Below are positions 17,888 through 26,546 of a stretch of 64,000 bases of DNA, in pieces (within the stretch, counting starts at the first letter, position 1; each line of letters begins with the position of its first letter). Source of the stretch: JADJRG01 sp964474905 (GTDB lineage: Bacteria; Myxococcota_A; Polyangia; Nannocystales; Nannocystaceae); NCBI GenBank assembly GCA_964474905.1, contig CAYYUP010000012.1, positions 46,337 through 110,336 of the forward strand. The letters run 5' to 3'. Made by a program: the position numbers and the translations under genes. The notes under the pieces were generated by a model. The model made no database searches. It had not been told where the DNA came from and was given only the letters and a program-made list of their open reading frames with translations.

Positions 17888-19405
17888 ATGACGCAACGCT
17901 ATCGCCCTCTTTACAAGCTCGACGCAGGCGGCATGGCTGAGGTCTATGTCGCCGAGTCCGAGTCGATGGCCGGCTACTCCAAGAAGGTCGCCATCAAGCG
18001 GATCCTTCCTGGGTTGATCAAGGATCAGCGCTTCACCCGGATGTTCCTCGACGAGGCCCGGGTCTCGCTGCACTTCAACCACGCGAATATCGTCTCGGTA
18101 TTCGACCTGGGTGAGAGCGAGAGCACGTACTTCATCGTTATGGAGTTCGTCGAGGGCACAAACCTGAAGACGCTCCTAGAGCAGCAGGCGAACCTCGGCA
18201 AGACGATCCCGGTGCCGCAGACCTGCTGGATTCTCAACGAGATGCTCAAGGGCCTGCATTACGCCCACGAGCTCTGTGACAGCGACAGCGGCGAGCCGAT
18301 GGGCATCGTTCACCGCGATGTCTCGCCGCCGAACATCCTGATCTCGTGGAACGGCGAGGTAAAGATCACCGACTTTGGTCTCGCCAAGGCGACGACCCAG
18401 CTCGAGTCGACTGACCCCGGTGTGGTCAAGGGCAAGTACGCCTACCTCTCGCCGGAGGCTGCCTTCGCAAAAGAGGTGGACCACCGATCCGATGTCTACG
18501 CGGTCGGCATTCTCGCCTTCGAGATGCTCACCGGGCGCCGCCTCTTCAAGGGCAAGAACGACTTTCAGACCATCGCCATGGTCCGCGCGAGCGAGGTCCC
18601 GAGCATTCGCTCCTTCAACAAGGCGGTGTCCAAGGACCTCGAGAAGATCATCATGAAGGCGCTGACCAAGGACGTCAGCAAGCGCTACCAGACCGCCGAC
18701 GAGTTCGCCCACGACCTCCTCTCATTCCTCTTCTCGAAGCGCATGATGGTCGGCGCTCGCGATGTTATCGGCCTGGTAAAGCCGCTCCGAGAGGAGCGCG
18801 AGCGTCAGATCGCACGGCTTCGCCGCGAGCAGCAGGCCGAGCACTCGCCCGGTGGCAACCTGATCATCGACCTCATCCAAGAGGAGATGATGAACTTCAA
18901 GTCGATCGGCGAGGGCGGGACGGCTGCCGGCTCAGAGCCGGTGGTCAGCTCGGGCTCGACGACCCCGCCGGCGCAGGGTGGCAGTGATCCGTCGACGCCG
19001 ATCAACTTCGACTCCTTCAGCCCGAGTTCCGGCAGCCTAGGTCTCTCGCCGACACCTTCGCCGCTACCCTCTTCGGGGGCGATCCCATCGATGGCCGACG
19101 CCCTGGGTCTAGAACTGCCAGAGGTTGGCAAGCCCAAAGAGGGTGATGCGGAGCCCGCCTCGTTCAAGGATCCAAACCAGCAGCGAAAATCGGCGGGTCC
19201 GGTCTCCTACCCTGCGATCCCGAAGGGCGCGCGGGGCCCGGGGGGGGCCGAAGAGGCATCGCGTTCGTCTGCCCGCAAAGACTCGGCGAAACCTCTGCTA
19301 CCGCCGATGCCGACCGCCTCCGAGCAATCGGCACCGCTCTGGCTCATCATGGTCGCGATCGTCGGTGTCGGCATCGTCATCTATGTGGTCATTAGCAGCA
19401 GCTAG
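17888..19405 (+). CDS. Tail-anchored Ser/Thr protein kinase
   Basis: A 505-residue protein from ATG 17888 (an in-frame ATG at 17837 precedes it; the family N-terminus RYRPLYKLDAGGMAEVYVAE fits 17888). Kinase landmarks: glycine loop LDAGGMAEVYV, KVAIKRI lysine, HRDVSPPNILIS near residue 141, DFGLAK near 161, YLSPEA. The kinase domain ends near 310; a Ser/Pro/Gly-rich linker follows and the last ~22 residues (LWLIMVAIVGVGIVIYVV) are a membrane helix. HRDVSPPN (instead of HRDLKPEN) is common in myxobacterial kinases. It lies 15 bases upstream of the gamma-carbonic anhydrase gene, perhaps in one transcript. Confidence 0.93.
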   Translation: MTQRYRPLYKLDAGGMAEVYVAESESMAGYSKKVAIKRILPGLIKDQRFTRMFLDEARVSLHFNHANIVSVFDLGESESTYFIVMEFVEGTNLKTLLEQQANLGKTIPVPQTCWILNEMLKGLHYAHELCDSDSGEPMGIVHRDVSPPNILISWNGEVKITDFGLAKATTQLESTDPGVVKGKYAYLSPEAAFAKEVDHRSDVYAVGILAFEMLTGRRLFKGKNDFQTIAMVRASEVPSIRSFNKAVSKDLEKIIMKALTKDVSKRYQTADEFAHDLLSFLFSKRMMVGARDVIGLVKPLREERERQIARLRREQQAEHSPGGNLIIDLIQEEMMNFKSIGEGGTAAGSEPVVSSGSTTPPAQGGSDPSTPINFDSFSPSSGSLGLSPTPSPLPSSGAIPSMADALGLELPEVGKPKEGDAEPASFKDPNQQRKSAGPVSYPAIPKGARGPGGAEEASRSSARKDSAKPLLPPMPTASEQSAPLWLIMVAIVGVGIVIYVVISSS

Positions 19406-19420
19406 GGCGGTCTTCGGGCG

Positions 19421-19942
19421 ATGCTAGAGCGCTTTTTAGGGCGATCTCCGCGGCTTGATCCGACCGCCTTTGTGCATACTCGGGCGACGCTCATCGGCGA
19501 GGTTGTGGTCGGTCAAGACTCGAGTATCTGGCCGGGAGCGGTGCTCCGAGCCGACGACGCGCCGATCATCATCGGCGAGTCGACGTCGATTCAAGATGGC
19601 GCGCTGGTTCACGCGACCGAGGGCATCTCGGCGACGACGATTGGTTCGCGGGTGACGGTCGGTCATGGTGCGATCCTTCACGGCTGCAGTGTTGGCGATG
19701 ATTGCCTGATCGGCATGGGTGCGATCGTCCTCGATAACGCGGTGGTTGAGCCCAAGGCCTTTGTCGGCGCCGGTGCTTTGGTGCCGCCCAACAAGGTGGT
19801 CCGCAGCGGCGAACTTTGGCTCGGCAATCCGGCGAAGAGGGTACGAGCGCTCGGTCCAAAGGATTACGCGTGGATCGAGCACTCGTGGCGGGCCTACGTC
19901 AAGCGCTCCCGCGAATACCTGGCTGAGCGGACAGGCGGTTAG
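19421..19942 (+). CDS. Gamma-carbonic anhydrase family protein (YrdA/PaaY-like)
   Basis: A 173-residue left-handed beta-helix protein built of hexapeptide repeats (VVVGQDSSIWPGAVLRAD, VTVGHGAILHG, IGMGAIVLDNAVV). The three zinc His of the family are present at about residues 64, 82 and 87. Relatives include Cam-type carbonic anhydrases and PaaY-type thioesterase or scaffold proteins; activity cannot be told from sequence. Four bases separate its stop from the oxoprolinase start, so the pair is an operon. Confidence 0.88.
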   Translation: MLERFLGRSPRLDPTAFVHTRATLIGEVVVGQDSSIWPGAVLRADDAPIIIGESTSIQDGALVHATEGISATTIGSRVTVGHGAILHGCSVGDDCLIGMGAIVLDNAVVEPKAFVGAGALVPPNKVVRSGELWLGNPAKRVRALGPKDYAWIEHSWRAYVKRSREYLAERTGG

Positions 19943-19946
19943 GTCG

Positions 19947-22900
19947 ATGACAGCGACGCGGTCCGGTCGCTGGCAGGTGTGGATCGACTGCGGCGGCACG
20001 TTTACAGACTGCATTGGTCGCGACCCCGTGACCGGTGAGCTGCGGGTGATAAAGCTGCTTTCGGATGAGGAGGCACCGCTGCGCGGGATCCGGCGCCTTT
20101 TGGATCTGCCTGCGGACGCACCGATCCCCCCCTGCGACGTACGTATGGGCACGACCCTGGCGACCAACGCTCTACTCGAGCGCAAGGGGGCGGCGACCGG
20201 TCTGATCATCACTCGCGGCTTCGCAGATCTCCTAGTTATCGGTGATCAATCGCGGCCTGATCTCTTCGCACTCGACGTCGAGCAGAGCCCACCGCTTTAC
20301 GACGCGGTGGTCGAGATCAGTGCCCGTCGGAGCGCGGCCGGCGAGGTTGTGCGTGTGCTCGATCCGGAGGAGGTCGACGTGGCCTTGGGCAGGCTTCGTG
20401 GCGAAGGCATCCAGAGCTTGGCGATCGTGCTCGTGCACGGCTACCGCGACGGTGTTGATGAGCGGGCGATCGCGGCGCGGGCTTTGGCTTTTGGTTTTAC
20501 AGAGATCGCTTGCTCGCACGAGGTCGTCGGCGAACTCGGGTTGCTCGGTCGCGGAGATACGACGGTCGTCGACGCCTACCTGACGCCGGTGCTCAGCGCC
20601 TACGTGCGCAGGCTCAGCGAGGCCTTGCCGGGCAGCAGTCTGCGCATCATGCAGTCGAGCGGTGACCTGACGGATGCCGGTCGCTTTCGCGGTCGCGATG
20701 CGATCCTCTCCGGGCCTGCGGGCGGGGTCGTTGCGGTCGGGGCCATCGCTCGTAGGGTCGGCGCAGCGCAGGTGATCGGCTTTGATATGGGCGGTACCTC
20801 GACCGATGTTTGTCGCTACGCGGGGGATTTTGAGCGCAGCTACGGGGCTGTGGTGTCGGGGGTACGGGTGCGGACGCCGATGATGGCGATTCACACGGTG
20901 GCAGCCGGTGGCGGCTCGATCTGCGCCTATGATGGACACCGCTTTACGGTCGGCCCGGAGAGCGCTGGGGCCGATCCCGGGCCGCTCTGCTACGGCCATG
21001 CCGACGCGTACGCGCTCACGCTCACCGACGTCAACCTGCTCCTGGGTCGTCTGGTCGGCGATCGATTTCCCTTTGAGCTTGACCGTGGGGCGGCCGAGCG
21101 CGAGGTCCTTCGACTCGCCGAGCGCCTGAGTGAGCGGCGCTCCGTGGTCGACATCGCGGCCGGTTTTTTTACGGTGGCGGTCGAACACATGGCCGCGGCG
21201 ATCCGGACGATCTCGGTGGCGCGGGGACACGATGTCCGCGACCACGCGTTGGTTGTTTTCGGCGGTGCTGGGGGGCAGCACGCCTGTGCGCTTGCCCGTG
21301 CGCTCGGCATTCGCCGCCTGCTCCTACATCCGCTCGGTGGCGTGCTCTCTGCTTACGGAATCGGCGTCGCTCGCCTGGGATGGCACGGAGAAGGCGACGC
21401 CGGCAGGCGCGGGCTCGGGCCCGGTCTCTTGGCCGAACTCGATCCGATCTTTGCCGCGATTGTCGAGCGCGGCCAACATCTGCTCAGCGAGCACGAGGGC
21501 CTCAGCGTCGCGCAGATCGAGGTCATCCGGCGCGTGGATCTCCGCTATCGAGGCACCGAAGCGGTTATATGCATGACCCTTAAGACAGGTGAAAGTGAGG
21601 GCGATCTACGGGCTCGCTTTACGGCGGCGCATCGGCGCGAGTTCGGCTATGCCCGGTCACAGCACGCGCTCGTCGCTGTGACCGTGCGCGTCGAACTCTG
21701 CGAGTGCGCGCAGCAAGTCGCCAGGGCGGCACCTGAGGCATCGCCTCTGCCCACAGCCAGTGCCCCGAAACCACTCCGCTGGGCGCCGATGTGGGCGGAG
21801 GGCAAGCTTCACGCGCGGGTGCCGGTTTTTCAGCGCGAGTCGATATCGACGGGCTGTGTGATCAAGGGGCCAGCGCTGGTGCTCGAGGAGACCTCGACGA
21901 TCGCCCTCGACCCTGGTTGGACGCTGAGGGTCGATGCCGAGGGCCTGTTGATCGCAGTCGATGATCGCGGCGCGAGTCGCCTCGTCAGTAAAGCTTTAGA
22001 GGGACCGGATCCGGTGCTGCTCGAGGTCTTCGCCAATCGCATCACGGCGATCGCCGAGCAAATGGGCGTCGTTCTCCAGCGCACTGCGTTGTCGACGAAC
22101 ATCCGCGAGCGCCTCGACTTTTCCTGTGCGGTCTTCGATGCCGACGGTCAACTAGTTGCCAACGCGCCGCACATTCCAGTGCATCTGGGAGCGATGAGCG
22201 AGTCGATCCGCGGGGTCTTGGCGGCGCATCCAAAGCCTCAGCCGGGGGCGGTCTACATCACCAACGATCCTGCGGCGGGCGGTTCTCATTTGCCGGACGT
22301 GACCGTCATCGCTCCGGTGCACGATGACGCAGGTGTGCTTCGCTACTTCACTGCGAGCCGGGGGCATCACGCGGATATCGGCGGCATCACCCCGGGCTCG
22401 ATGCCGCCAAACTCGAGACGACTCGCGGACGAAGGCGTGGTCCTGCGGGCGCTGAAGATCGTCGATGACGGTCATCTCGATCGCGATGGTCTGCTGCGGG
22501 TGCTTCGTGCGGGGCCCTATCCAGCGAGGCGTCCGGCGGAGAATCTCGCCGACATTGAGGCTCAGATCGCCGCATCTCGGACCGGTGCGCGCTTGCTCGC
22601 CGAGCTCGGCGTTCGCATGAGTACGGCAGCGGTAGTTACCTACATGGGTCATCTTCAGGATTACGCCGCAGCGACGGTCGCCCAGGCGATACGCGAGCAG
22701 AGCGACGGGGTTCGGCGTTTCGCCGATGCGATGGACGATGGCACCGCGATCGAGGTGACGATGACGATCACTGGCGCCCGCATGATCGTCGACTTCGCGG
22801 GCACGGGCGCCGCTGTTGGGGGCAACCTCAACGCGCCCCGTGCGGTGACCGTTGCTGCGCTGCTCTATGTACTTCGCCTGCTTTGCGGTCGACCGATCCC

Positions 22901-23537
22901 CCTTAACAGTGGTTGCCTGCGGGCGATCGACCTGCACATTCCGCCAGGTTCAATTCTCGATCCTCCCGCCGAGAGTGCTGTTGTCGCCGGCAATGTTGAG
23001 ACCTCGCAGCGGATCGTCGACGTGCTGCTCGGTGCTTTGGGTCTGGCTGCGGCGAGCCAGGGCACGATGAACAACCTGACCTTTGGCGATGGCAGCTTTG
23101 GCTACTACGAGACCATCGGCGGTGGTGTGGGGGCGACCCTGCGGGCTGCGGGCGCGAGCGCAGTGCACTCGCACATGACCAATACGAGGATCACCGACGT
23201 GGAGGTTCTCGAGGCTCGCTTTCCTGTGCGAGTTTGCGAGTTTTCGATCCGCAGGGGCTCGGGCGGTGAGGGTCGGCATCGGGGTGGCGACGGCCTCGTG
23301 CGCGAGCTCGAGTTTCTCCGGCCAGCGGCGGTCTCGATCGTCGCTTCGCGGCGGCGGCGTGCACCCTTTGGTTTGATGGGCGGCGGCTTTGGGGCCATGG
23401 GCCTAGACACCCTCAACGGCGAGCACATCGACGCTCAGGTTGCGTTTGAGGTGGCACGCGGCGATCGCGTACGCATTGAGACACCCGGTGGAGGCGGCTT
23501 TGGGGCGCCCTCGGGGCCTGGGCGGGGCGAGGACTGA
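19947..23537 (+). CDS. Fused HyuA-HyuB hydantoinase/5-oxoprolinase
   Basis: A 1196-residue protein from ATG 19947. The HyuA part (about 1-680) has WIDCGGTFTDCIGRDP, MGTTLATNALLERKG, DMGGTSTDVCRYAG and GGAGGQHACALARALGI, the actin-like ATPase fold. The HyuB part (about 690-1190) has RTALSTNIRERLDFSCAVFD, YITNDPAAGGSHLPD, SRGHHADIGGITPGSMPP and TPGGGGFGAP. Single-chain fusions of this order are ATP-dependent 5-oxoprolinases, which open pyroglutamate to glutamate, so that activity is favoured over hydantoinase. The partner gene upstream is a gamma-carbonic anhydrase-like protein. Confidence 0.9.
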   Translation: MTATRSGRWQVWIDCGGTFTDCIGRDPVTGELRVIKLLSDEEAPLRGIRRLLDLPADAPIPPCDVRMGTTLATNALLERKGAATGLIITRGFADLLVIGDQSRPDLFALDVEQSPPLYDAVVEISARRSAAGEVVRVLDPEEVDVALGRLRGEGIQSLAIVLVHGYRDGVDERAIAARALAFGFTEIACSHEVVGELGLLGRGDTTVVDAYLTPVLSAYVRRLSEALPGSSLRIMQSSGDLTDAGRFRGRDAILSGPAGGVVAVGAIARRVGAAQVIGFDMGGTSTDVCRYAGDFERSYGAVVSGVRVRTPMMAIHTVAAGGGSICAYDGHRFTVGPESAGADPGPLCYGHADAYALTLTDVNLLLGRLVGDRFPFELDRGAAEREVLRLAERLSERRSVVDIAAGFFTVAVEHMAAAIRTISVARGHDVRDHALVVFGGAGGQHACALARALGIRRLLLHPLGGVLSAYGIGVARLGWHGEGDAGRRGLGPGLLAELDPIFAAIVERGQHLLSEHEGLSVAQIEVIRRVDLRYRGTEAVICMTLKTGESEGDLRARFTAAHRREFGYARSQHALVAVTVRVELCECAQQVARAAPEASPLPTASAPKPLRWAPMWAEGKLHARVPVFQRESISTGCVIKGPALVLEETSTIALDPGWTLRVDAEGLLIAVDDRGASRLVSKALEGPDPVLLEVFANRITAIAEQMGVVLQRTALSTNIRERLDFSCAVFDADGQLVANAPHIPVHLGAMSESIRGVLAAHPKPQPGAVYITNDPAAGGSHLPDVTVIAPVHDDAGVLRYFTASRGHHADIGGITPGSMPPNSRRLADEGVVLRALKIVDDGHLDRDGLLRVLRAGPYPARRPAENLADIEAQIAASRTGARLLAELGVRMSTAAVVTYMGHLQDYAAATVAQAIREQSDGVRRFADAMDDGTAIEVTMTITGARMIVDFAGTGAAVGGNLNAPRAVTVAALLYVLRLLCGRPIPLNSGCLRAIDLHIPPGSILDPPAESAVVAGNVETSQRIVDVLLGALGLAAASQGTMNNLTFGDGSFGYYETIGGGVGATLRAAGASAVHSHMTNTRITDVEVLEARFPVRVCEFSIRRGSGGEGRHRGGDGLVRELEFLRPAAVSIVASRRRRAPFGLMGGGFGAMGLDTLNGEHIDAQVAFEVARGDRVRIETPGGGGFGAPSGPGRGED

Positions 23538-23663
23538 GGGGGATTTCGAGGGAGTTTTCGGGGTTGTCCAGGGGTTTTGAAGGCCGATTGGGCGGGCTTG
23601 TGGCGCTCGCGATGCGAAGCGCTTTTGCCTACCTCAGGCCCCTGAGTTAGGGTAGCGCGGCCC

Positions 23664-24632
23664 ATGCTCGAAGCCTTGATCCCTTACCTCTCCATGCCGG
23701 AGAAGACCCTGGTCAGCCTGCCGGTGATCGGTCAGCTCAAGCTCCAGGTCTTCGGACCGTTGGTCGCGATCGGAGTGATCATCGGCCTCCAGCGGGTGCT
23801 CACCTTCGCCAAGCACAAGGACATGGACGAGTTCATGATCCGCGACCTGATGTTTTGGGTCCTGATCTTCGGCTTTGTGATCTCGCATTGGGTCTCGGTG
23901 ATTTTTTACTTCCCCGAGGATGTCGCCCGAAATCCGTGGCTCTTGCTGATGATCTGGAACGGGTTGTCGAGCGTCGGCGGGTTTCTTGGCGCTTTTGTCG
24001 GGGTTTGGTGGTTTATCAGGAAGAGCAATCAGCCTCTGTTGGGGCTCTCCGATGCGCTGATCTTTGGTTTCCTCACGGGCTTCACGTTTGGGCGTCTGGG
24101 TTGCTCGCTGGTCCACGATCACCCGGGCACGTTTGTCGAAAACCTGCCCTCCTGGCTCAGCTGGCTCGAGAGCTTCGCGGTGGGTCCATGGCCGGGAACA
24201 GGCGGTCGCTATCGCCTCGACCTCGGGCTCCTCGAGTTCATCTACGACGCTTGTCTGGCGATCTACTTTTACGTCTTCTATGACTGGCGCAAGGATCGGC
24301 GGCCGGGTCTGATGACCGGGCTTATATGCATGGCCTACGCCCCCTATCGCTTTATCCTGGACTTTGCTCGCGGCGCTCAGGATCTGCGTTACTTCGGCCT
24401 GACGACAGCCCACTACGCCACCCTCGCGCTCTTCATGATCGGCGTCTATCTGGTCTTTATCCGCAAGGAGAAGCCAGGTGATCGCAAGTGGTCGACCGAC
24501 AGCGCGCGGATCGCTGAGGAGAAGGCTGCAGCTCAGGCGACGACGGATAAAGAGAAGGAAGAGACCGACCAGGGAAAAGAGGTCGAGGGGGCCTCAAAGC
24601 CTGCCCAGGACGGCGCTGAAGCGAGCCCCTGA
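23664..24632 (+). CDS. Divergent prolipoprotein diacylglyceryl transferase (Lgt-like)
   Basis: A 322-residue polytopic membrane protein. Lgt landmarks: an N-terminal GPLVAIGVIIGL helix, FGFVISHWVSVIFY, FTFGRLGCSLVHDHPG in place of the GRxGNFxNxExWGR signature, and YRFILDFARG...YFGLTTAHYATL matching the late Arg-containing region. The His-Gly-Gly motif is replaced by SVGGFLG, losing the conserved His. The C-terminal 50 residues are Lys/Glu-rich. It would attach diacylglycerol to lipobox cysteines, fitting the many lipoproteins here, but the missing residues make activity uncertain. Confidence 0.75.
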   Translation: MLEALIPYLSMPEKTLVSLPVIGQLKLQVFGPLVAIGVIIGLQRVLTFAKHKDMDEFMIRDLMFWVLIFGFVISHWVSVIFYFPEDVARNPWLLLMIWNGLSSVGGFLGAFVGVWWFIRKSNQPLLGLSDALIFGFLTGFTFGRLGCSLVHDHPGTFVENLPSWLSWLESFAVGPWPGTGGRYRLDLGLLEFIYDACLAIYFYVFYDWRKDRRPGLMTGLICMAYAPYRFILDFARGAQDLRYFGLTTAHYATLALFMIGVYLVFIRKEKPGDRKWSTDSARIAEEKAAAQATTDKEKEETDQGKEVEGASKPAQDGAEASP

Positions 24633-24660
24633 TGGCTTGAGCGCAGGGGGAGTTTTGTTG

Positions 24661-24716
24661 GGGCTCGGTGAGGGCTCAGCCGGGCTCGGTGAGGGCTCGG
24701 TGAGGGCTCAGCCGGG
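24661..24716. repeat. Short GC-rich tandem repeat between convergent genes
   Basis: Units CTCGGTGAGGG and CTCAGCCGGG alternate over about 55 bases (order A-B-A-A-B), ending inside the last codons of the vWA lipoprotein gene. Origin is probably slippage. Confidence 0.8.
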
Positions 24717-26279
24717 ATTGATCGGTTCGCAGGAGAACTGGAGACCGATCTTCGCATCGTTGTCGAGCTGCACAGCATCGCAGGTCTCGGGGCAGAGATG
24801 CACGATCCCATCTTCGATATAAAACGCCATGGGTCCGCATTGATCCAGGCCGTCGACCTGCATGAAAAATTCGGGGTCACCCATGCCCATCGGTGTGTAC
24901 TCGACGAGCACGCTCTCTAGGTCGAGCGTCTTGCCCATAGGCGGCTCAGGAACGGGGAAGTCGCAGACGATCTTCGCATTCTTGATCACGCCGTCGGCGA
25001 TCGCTGAAAAGACGACGTCGTAGGAGGTGGTATCGCAGATCGGGAAGCGCAGCGCCTCACTGAGATTGCTCAGCGCCTGGTGCCCGGTCCCGGGATCTGC
25101 TGCGGTCGGACATTCCGTGAGGATGATCGGGTCCTTCGGGGTATAGGGCTCGGTCGGCGGGTCGTTGTAGCCCATCGCGACGATCGAGTAGTAGAGGTAG
25201 TTGCGATTTTGCGGGGAGTCGCCGAAGTGCAGCGGTGACAGGGCTTGCAGGTCTTCGTCGAACAACGCGGCGGTATTGATGCCGTCGTTGGCGTTGTTTT
25301 TGTCGTCGTAGGGGCCGCAGTTGGAGCCGTCATCTGAGATCGCAATAAAGGTCTTGATCGAGTCCTCGCGCAGCCACTCTTGCCAGCCGTTGGGGCCCAG
25401 ATTGAACTGGTCCTTTTTGGAGCCGTCGAAGCTATCGATCAACCGGCACCACGCATTATGGGATGAGATGGGAATACTGTAGTGATAGAAGGTTCCGGGC
25501 ATATTGACCGGCATTGCAGGCGGATTATCGCAGCCGCCCGCCGGGATTCCAGAGAGCGGAGCCTCGATGCAAATGCTCTCGGGGCCGTCGTAGGAGCCGT
25601 GTTCGCTGACCAGGATCACCCGGTAGTCGAGCCCGCTCTTGTCGATGATCGCTGCGAAGTTGATGTTGATGTTGTCTTGGACGCCCTTAATTTCTTTGCC
25701 CATGCTGCCCGAGTTGTCGATGACGATGATGATATCGACGGGGCTTGCTTCGAGCATGGCCTCGTACTCTTGGACGCCGCAGGAGGAGGGGTTTACCGTG
25801 CACATTGTCGAACAGGCGTCGTCGGGACCGTTAAGGTCACCTTCGTCGCACTCTTCAAGGGGGCTCTGAACGCCATCACCACAGATATTGAGCGTACAGT
25901 CGACGTTACAAGCTTGCCCCGAACCATTGTTGGCACCATCGTCGCATTCTTCGTCGCCGTCGATCAGCCCGTCACCGCAGTTGACCGGTATGCCGCCGCT
26001 GGTCTCGCTCGTTGAGGACGAAGAACTCTCGCTCGTAGGGCCGCTAGAGCTCCCCTGAGAGGCCGAATTGCCGCCNNNNNNNNNNNNNNNNNNNNNNNNN
26101 NNNNNNNNNNNNNNNNNNNNNNNNNNNNNNNNNNNNNNNNNNNNNNNNNNNNNNNNNNNNNNNNNNNNNNNNNNNGCGAGCAAGGCGATCGACGAGAGCG
26201 CAGCGAGAAGCGAGCGATGCTTCGGGGCCGTGAATAGGACGGGGTTGTGGGCGGGTTGATGGAGGATCAACGGCGACAT
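24708..26279 (-). CDS. Cell-surface lipoprotein with DUF4215 repeats and von Willebrand A domain (contains a gap)
   Basis: About 523 residues from ATG 26279 (GTG 26297 possible). The N-terminal signal region runs into the assembly gap, so any lipobox is hidden. After the gap: Ser-rich linker, two DUF4215-type Cys repeats (CGDGLIDGDEECDDGANN, CGDGVQSPLEECDEGDLN), then a vWA domain whose MIDAS reads DIIIVIDNSGSMG. Many Cys suggest disulfides outside the cytoplasm. The protein class is widespread in myxobacteria and probably binds ligands at the cell surface. Divergent from the SulP gene. Confidence 0.85.
   Translation of the reverse strand: MSPLILHQPAHNPVLFTAPKHRSLLAALSSIALLXXXXXXXXXXXXXXXXXXXXXXXXXXXXXXXXXXGGNSASQGSSSGPTSESSSSSTSETSGGIPVNCGDGLIDGDEECDDGANNGSGQACNVDCTLNICGDGVQSPLEECDEGDLNGPDDACSTMCTVNPSSCGVQEYEAMLEASPVDIIIVIDNSGSMGKEIKGVQDNININFAAIIDKSGLDYRVILVSEHGSYDGPESICIEAPLSGIPAGGCDNPPAMPVNMPGTFYHYSIPISSHNAWCRLIDSFDGSKKDQFNLGPNGWQEWLREDSIKTFIAISDDGSNCGPYDDKNNANDGINTAALFDEDLQALSPLHFGDSPQNRNYLYYSIVAMGYNDPPTEPYTPKDPIILTECPTAADPGTGHQALSNLSEALRFPICDTTSYDVVFSAIADGVIKNAKIVCDFPVPEPPMGKTLDLESVLVEYTPMGMGDPEFFMQVDGLDQCGPMAFYIEDGIVHLCPETCDAVQLDNDAKIGLQFSCEPINPG
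26076..26175. other. Assembly gap (100 N) in the vWA lipoprotein gene
   Basis: Lies where the signal peptide should pass into the Ser/Gly linker, so the lipidation site and true linker length are missing. Confidence 0.99.
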
Positions 26280-26327
26280 TGAGATCCAGGGTATCACCGA
26301 ACTCTAAAGTTTTAAGATGTTCAATAG

Positions 26328-26359
26328 GACATGTTTATTTGTGCATGTCTAAATAGACA
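26328..26359 (+). promoter_or_regulatory. AT-rich 32-bp element, copy 1 (GACATG-N10-CATGTC)
   Basis: A perfect inverted repeat GACATG (26328-26333) and CATGTC (26344-26349), followed by AAATAGACA. The whole 32-bp stretch matches 55201-55232 at 26 of 32 positions with identical spacing. It lies in an unusually AT-rich divergent intergenic region (26280-26546) between the vWA lipoprotein and SulP genes. It could be an operator for either gene. Confidence 0.5.
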
Positions 26360-26546
26360 GTACATATCGCGAGAGTGAAAGGTCGCAAAGGATCGCGACA
26401 TGTGCGAGTGTGCCCCTTATTACATCTTAAAGTATGAGAAAATATAAACTCGCATATTCGGCGAAATTTGGGCGAAATATCGTGAAATTGCGACTATTCT
26501 GAGGAGCGACAGCAAAGAAACAACACGCGGTGCAGTTTAATAGATC

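Noticed and set aside
22152..22937. Long minus-strand frame inside the oxoprolinase gene
   Set aside because: Shadow frame; the plus-strand HyuB motifs are unambiguous.
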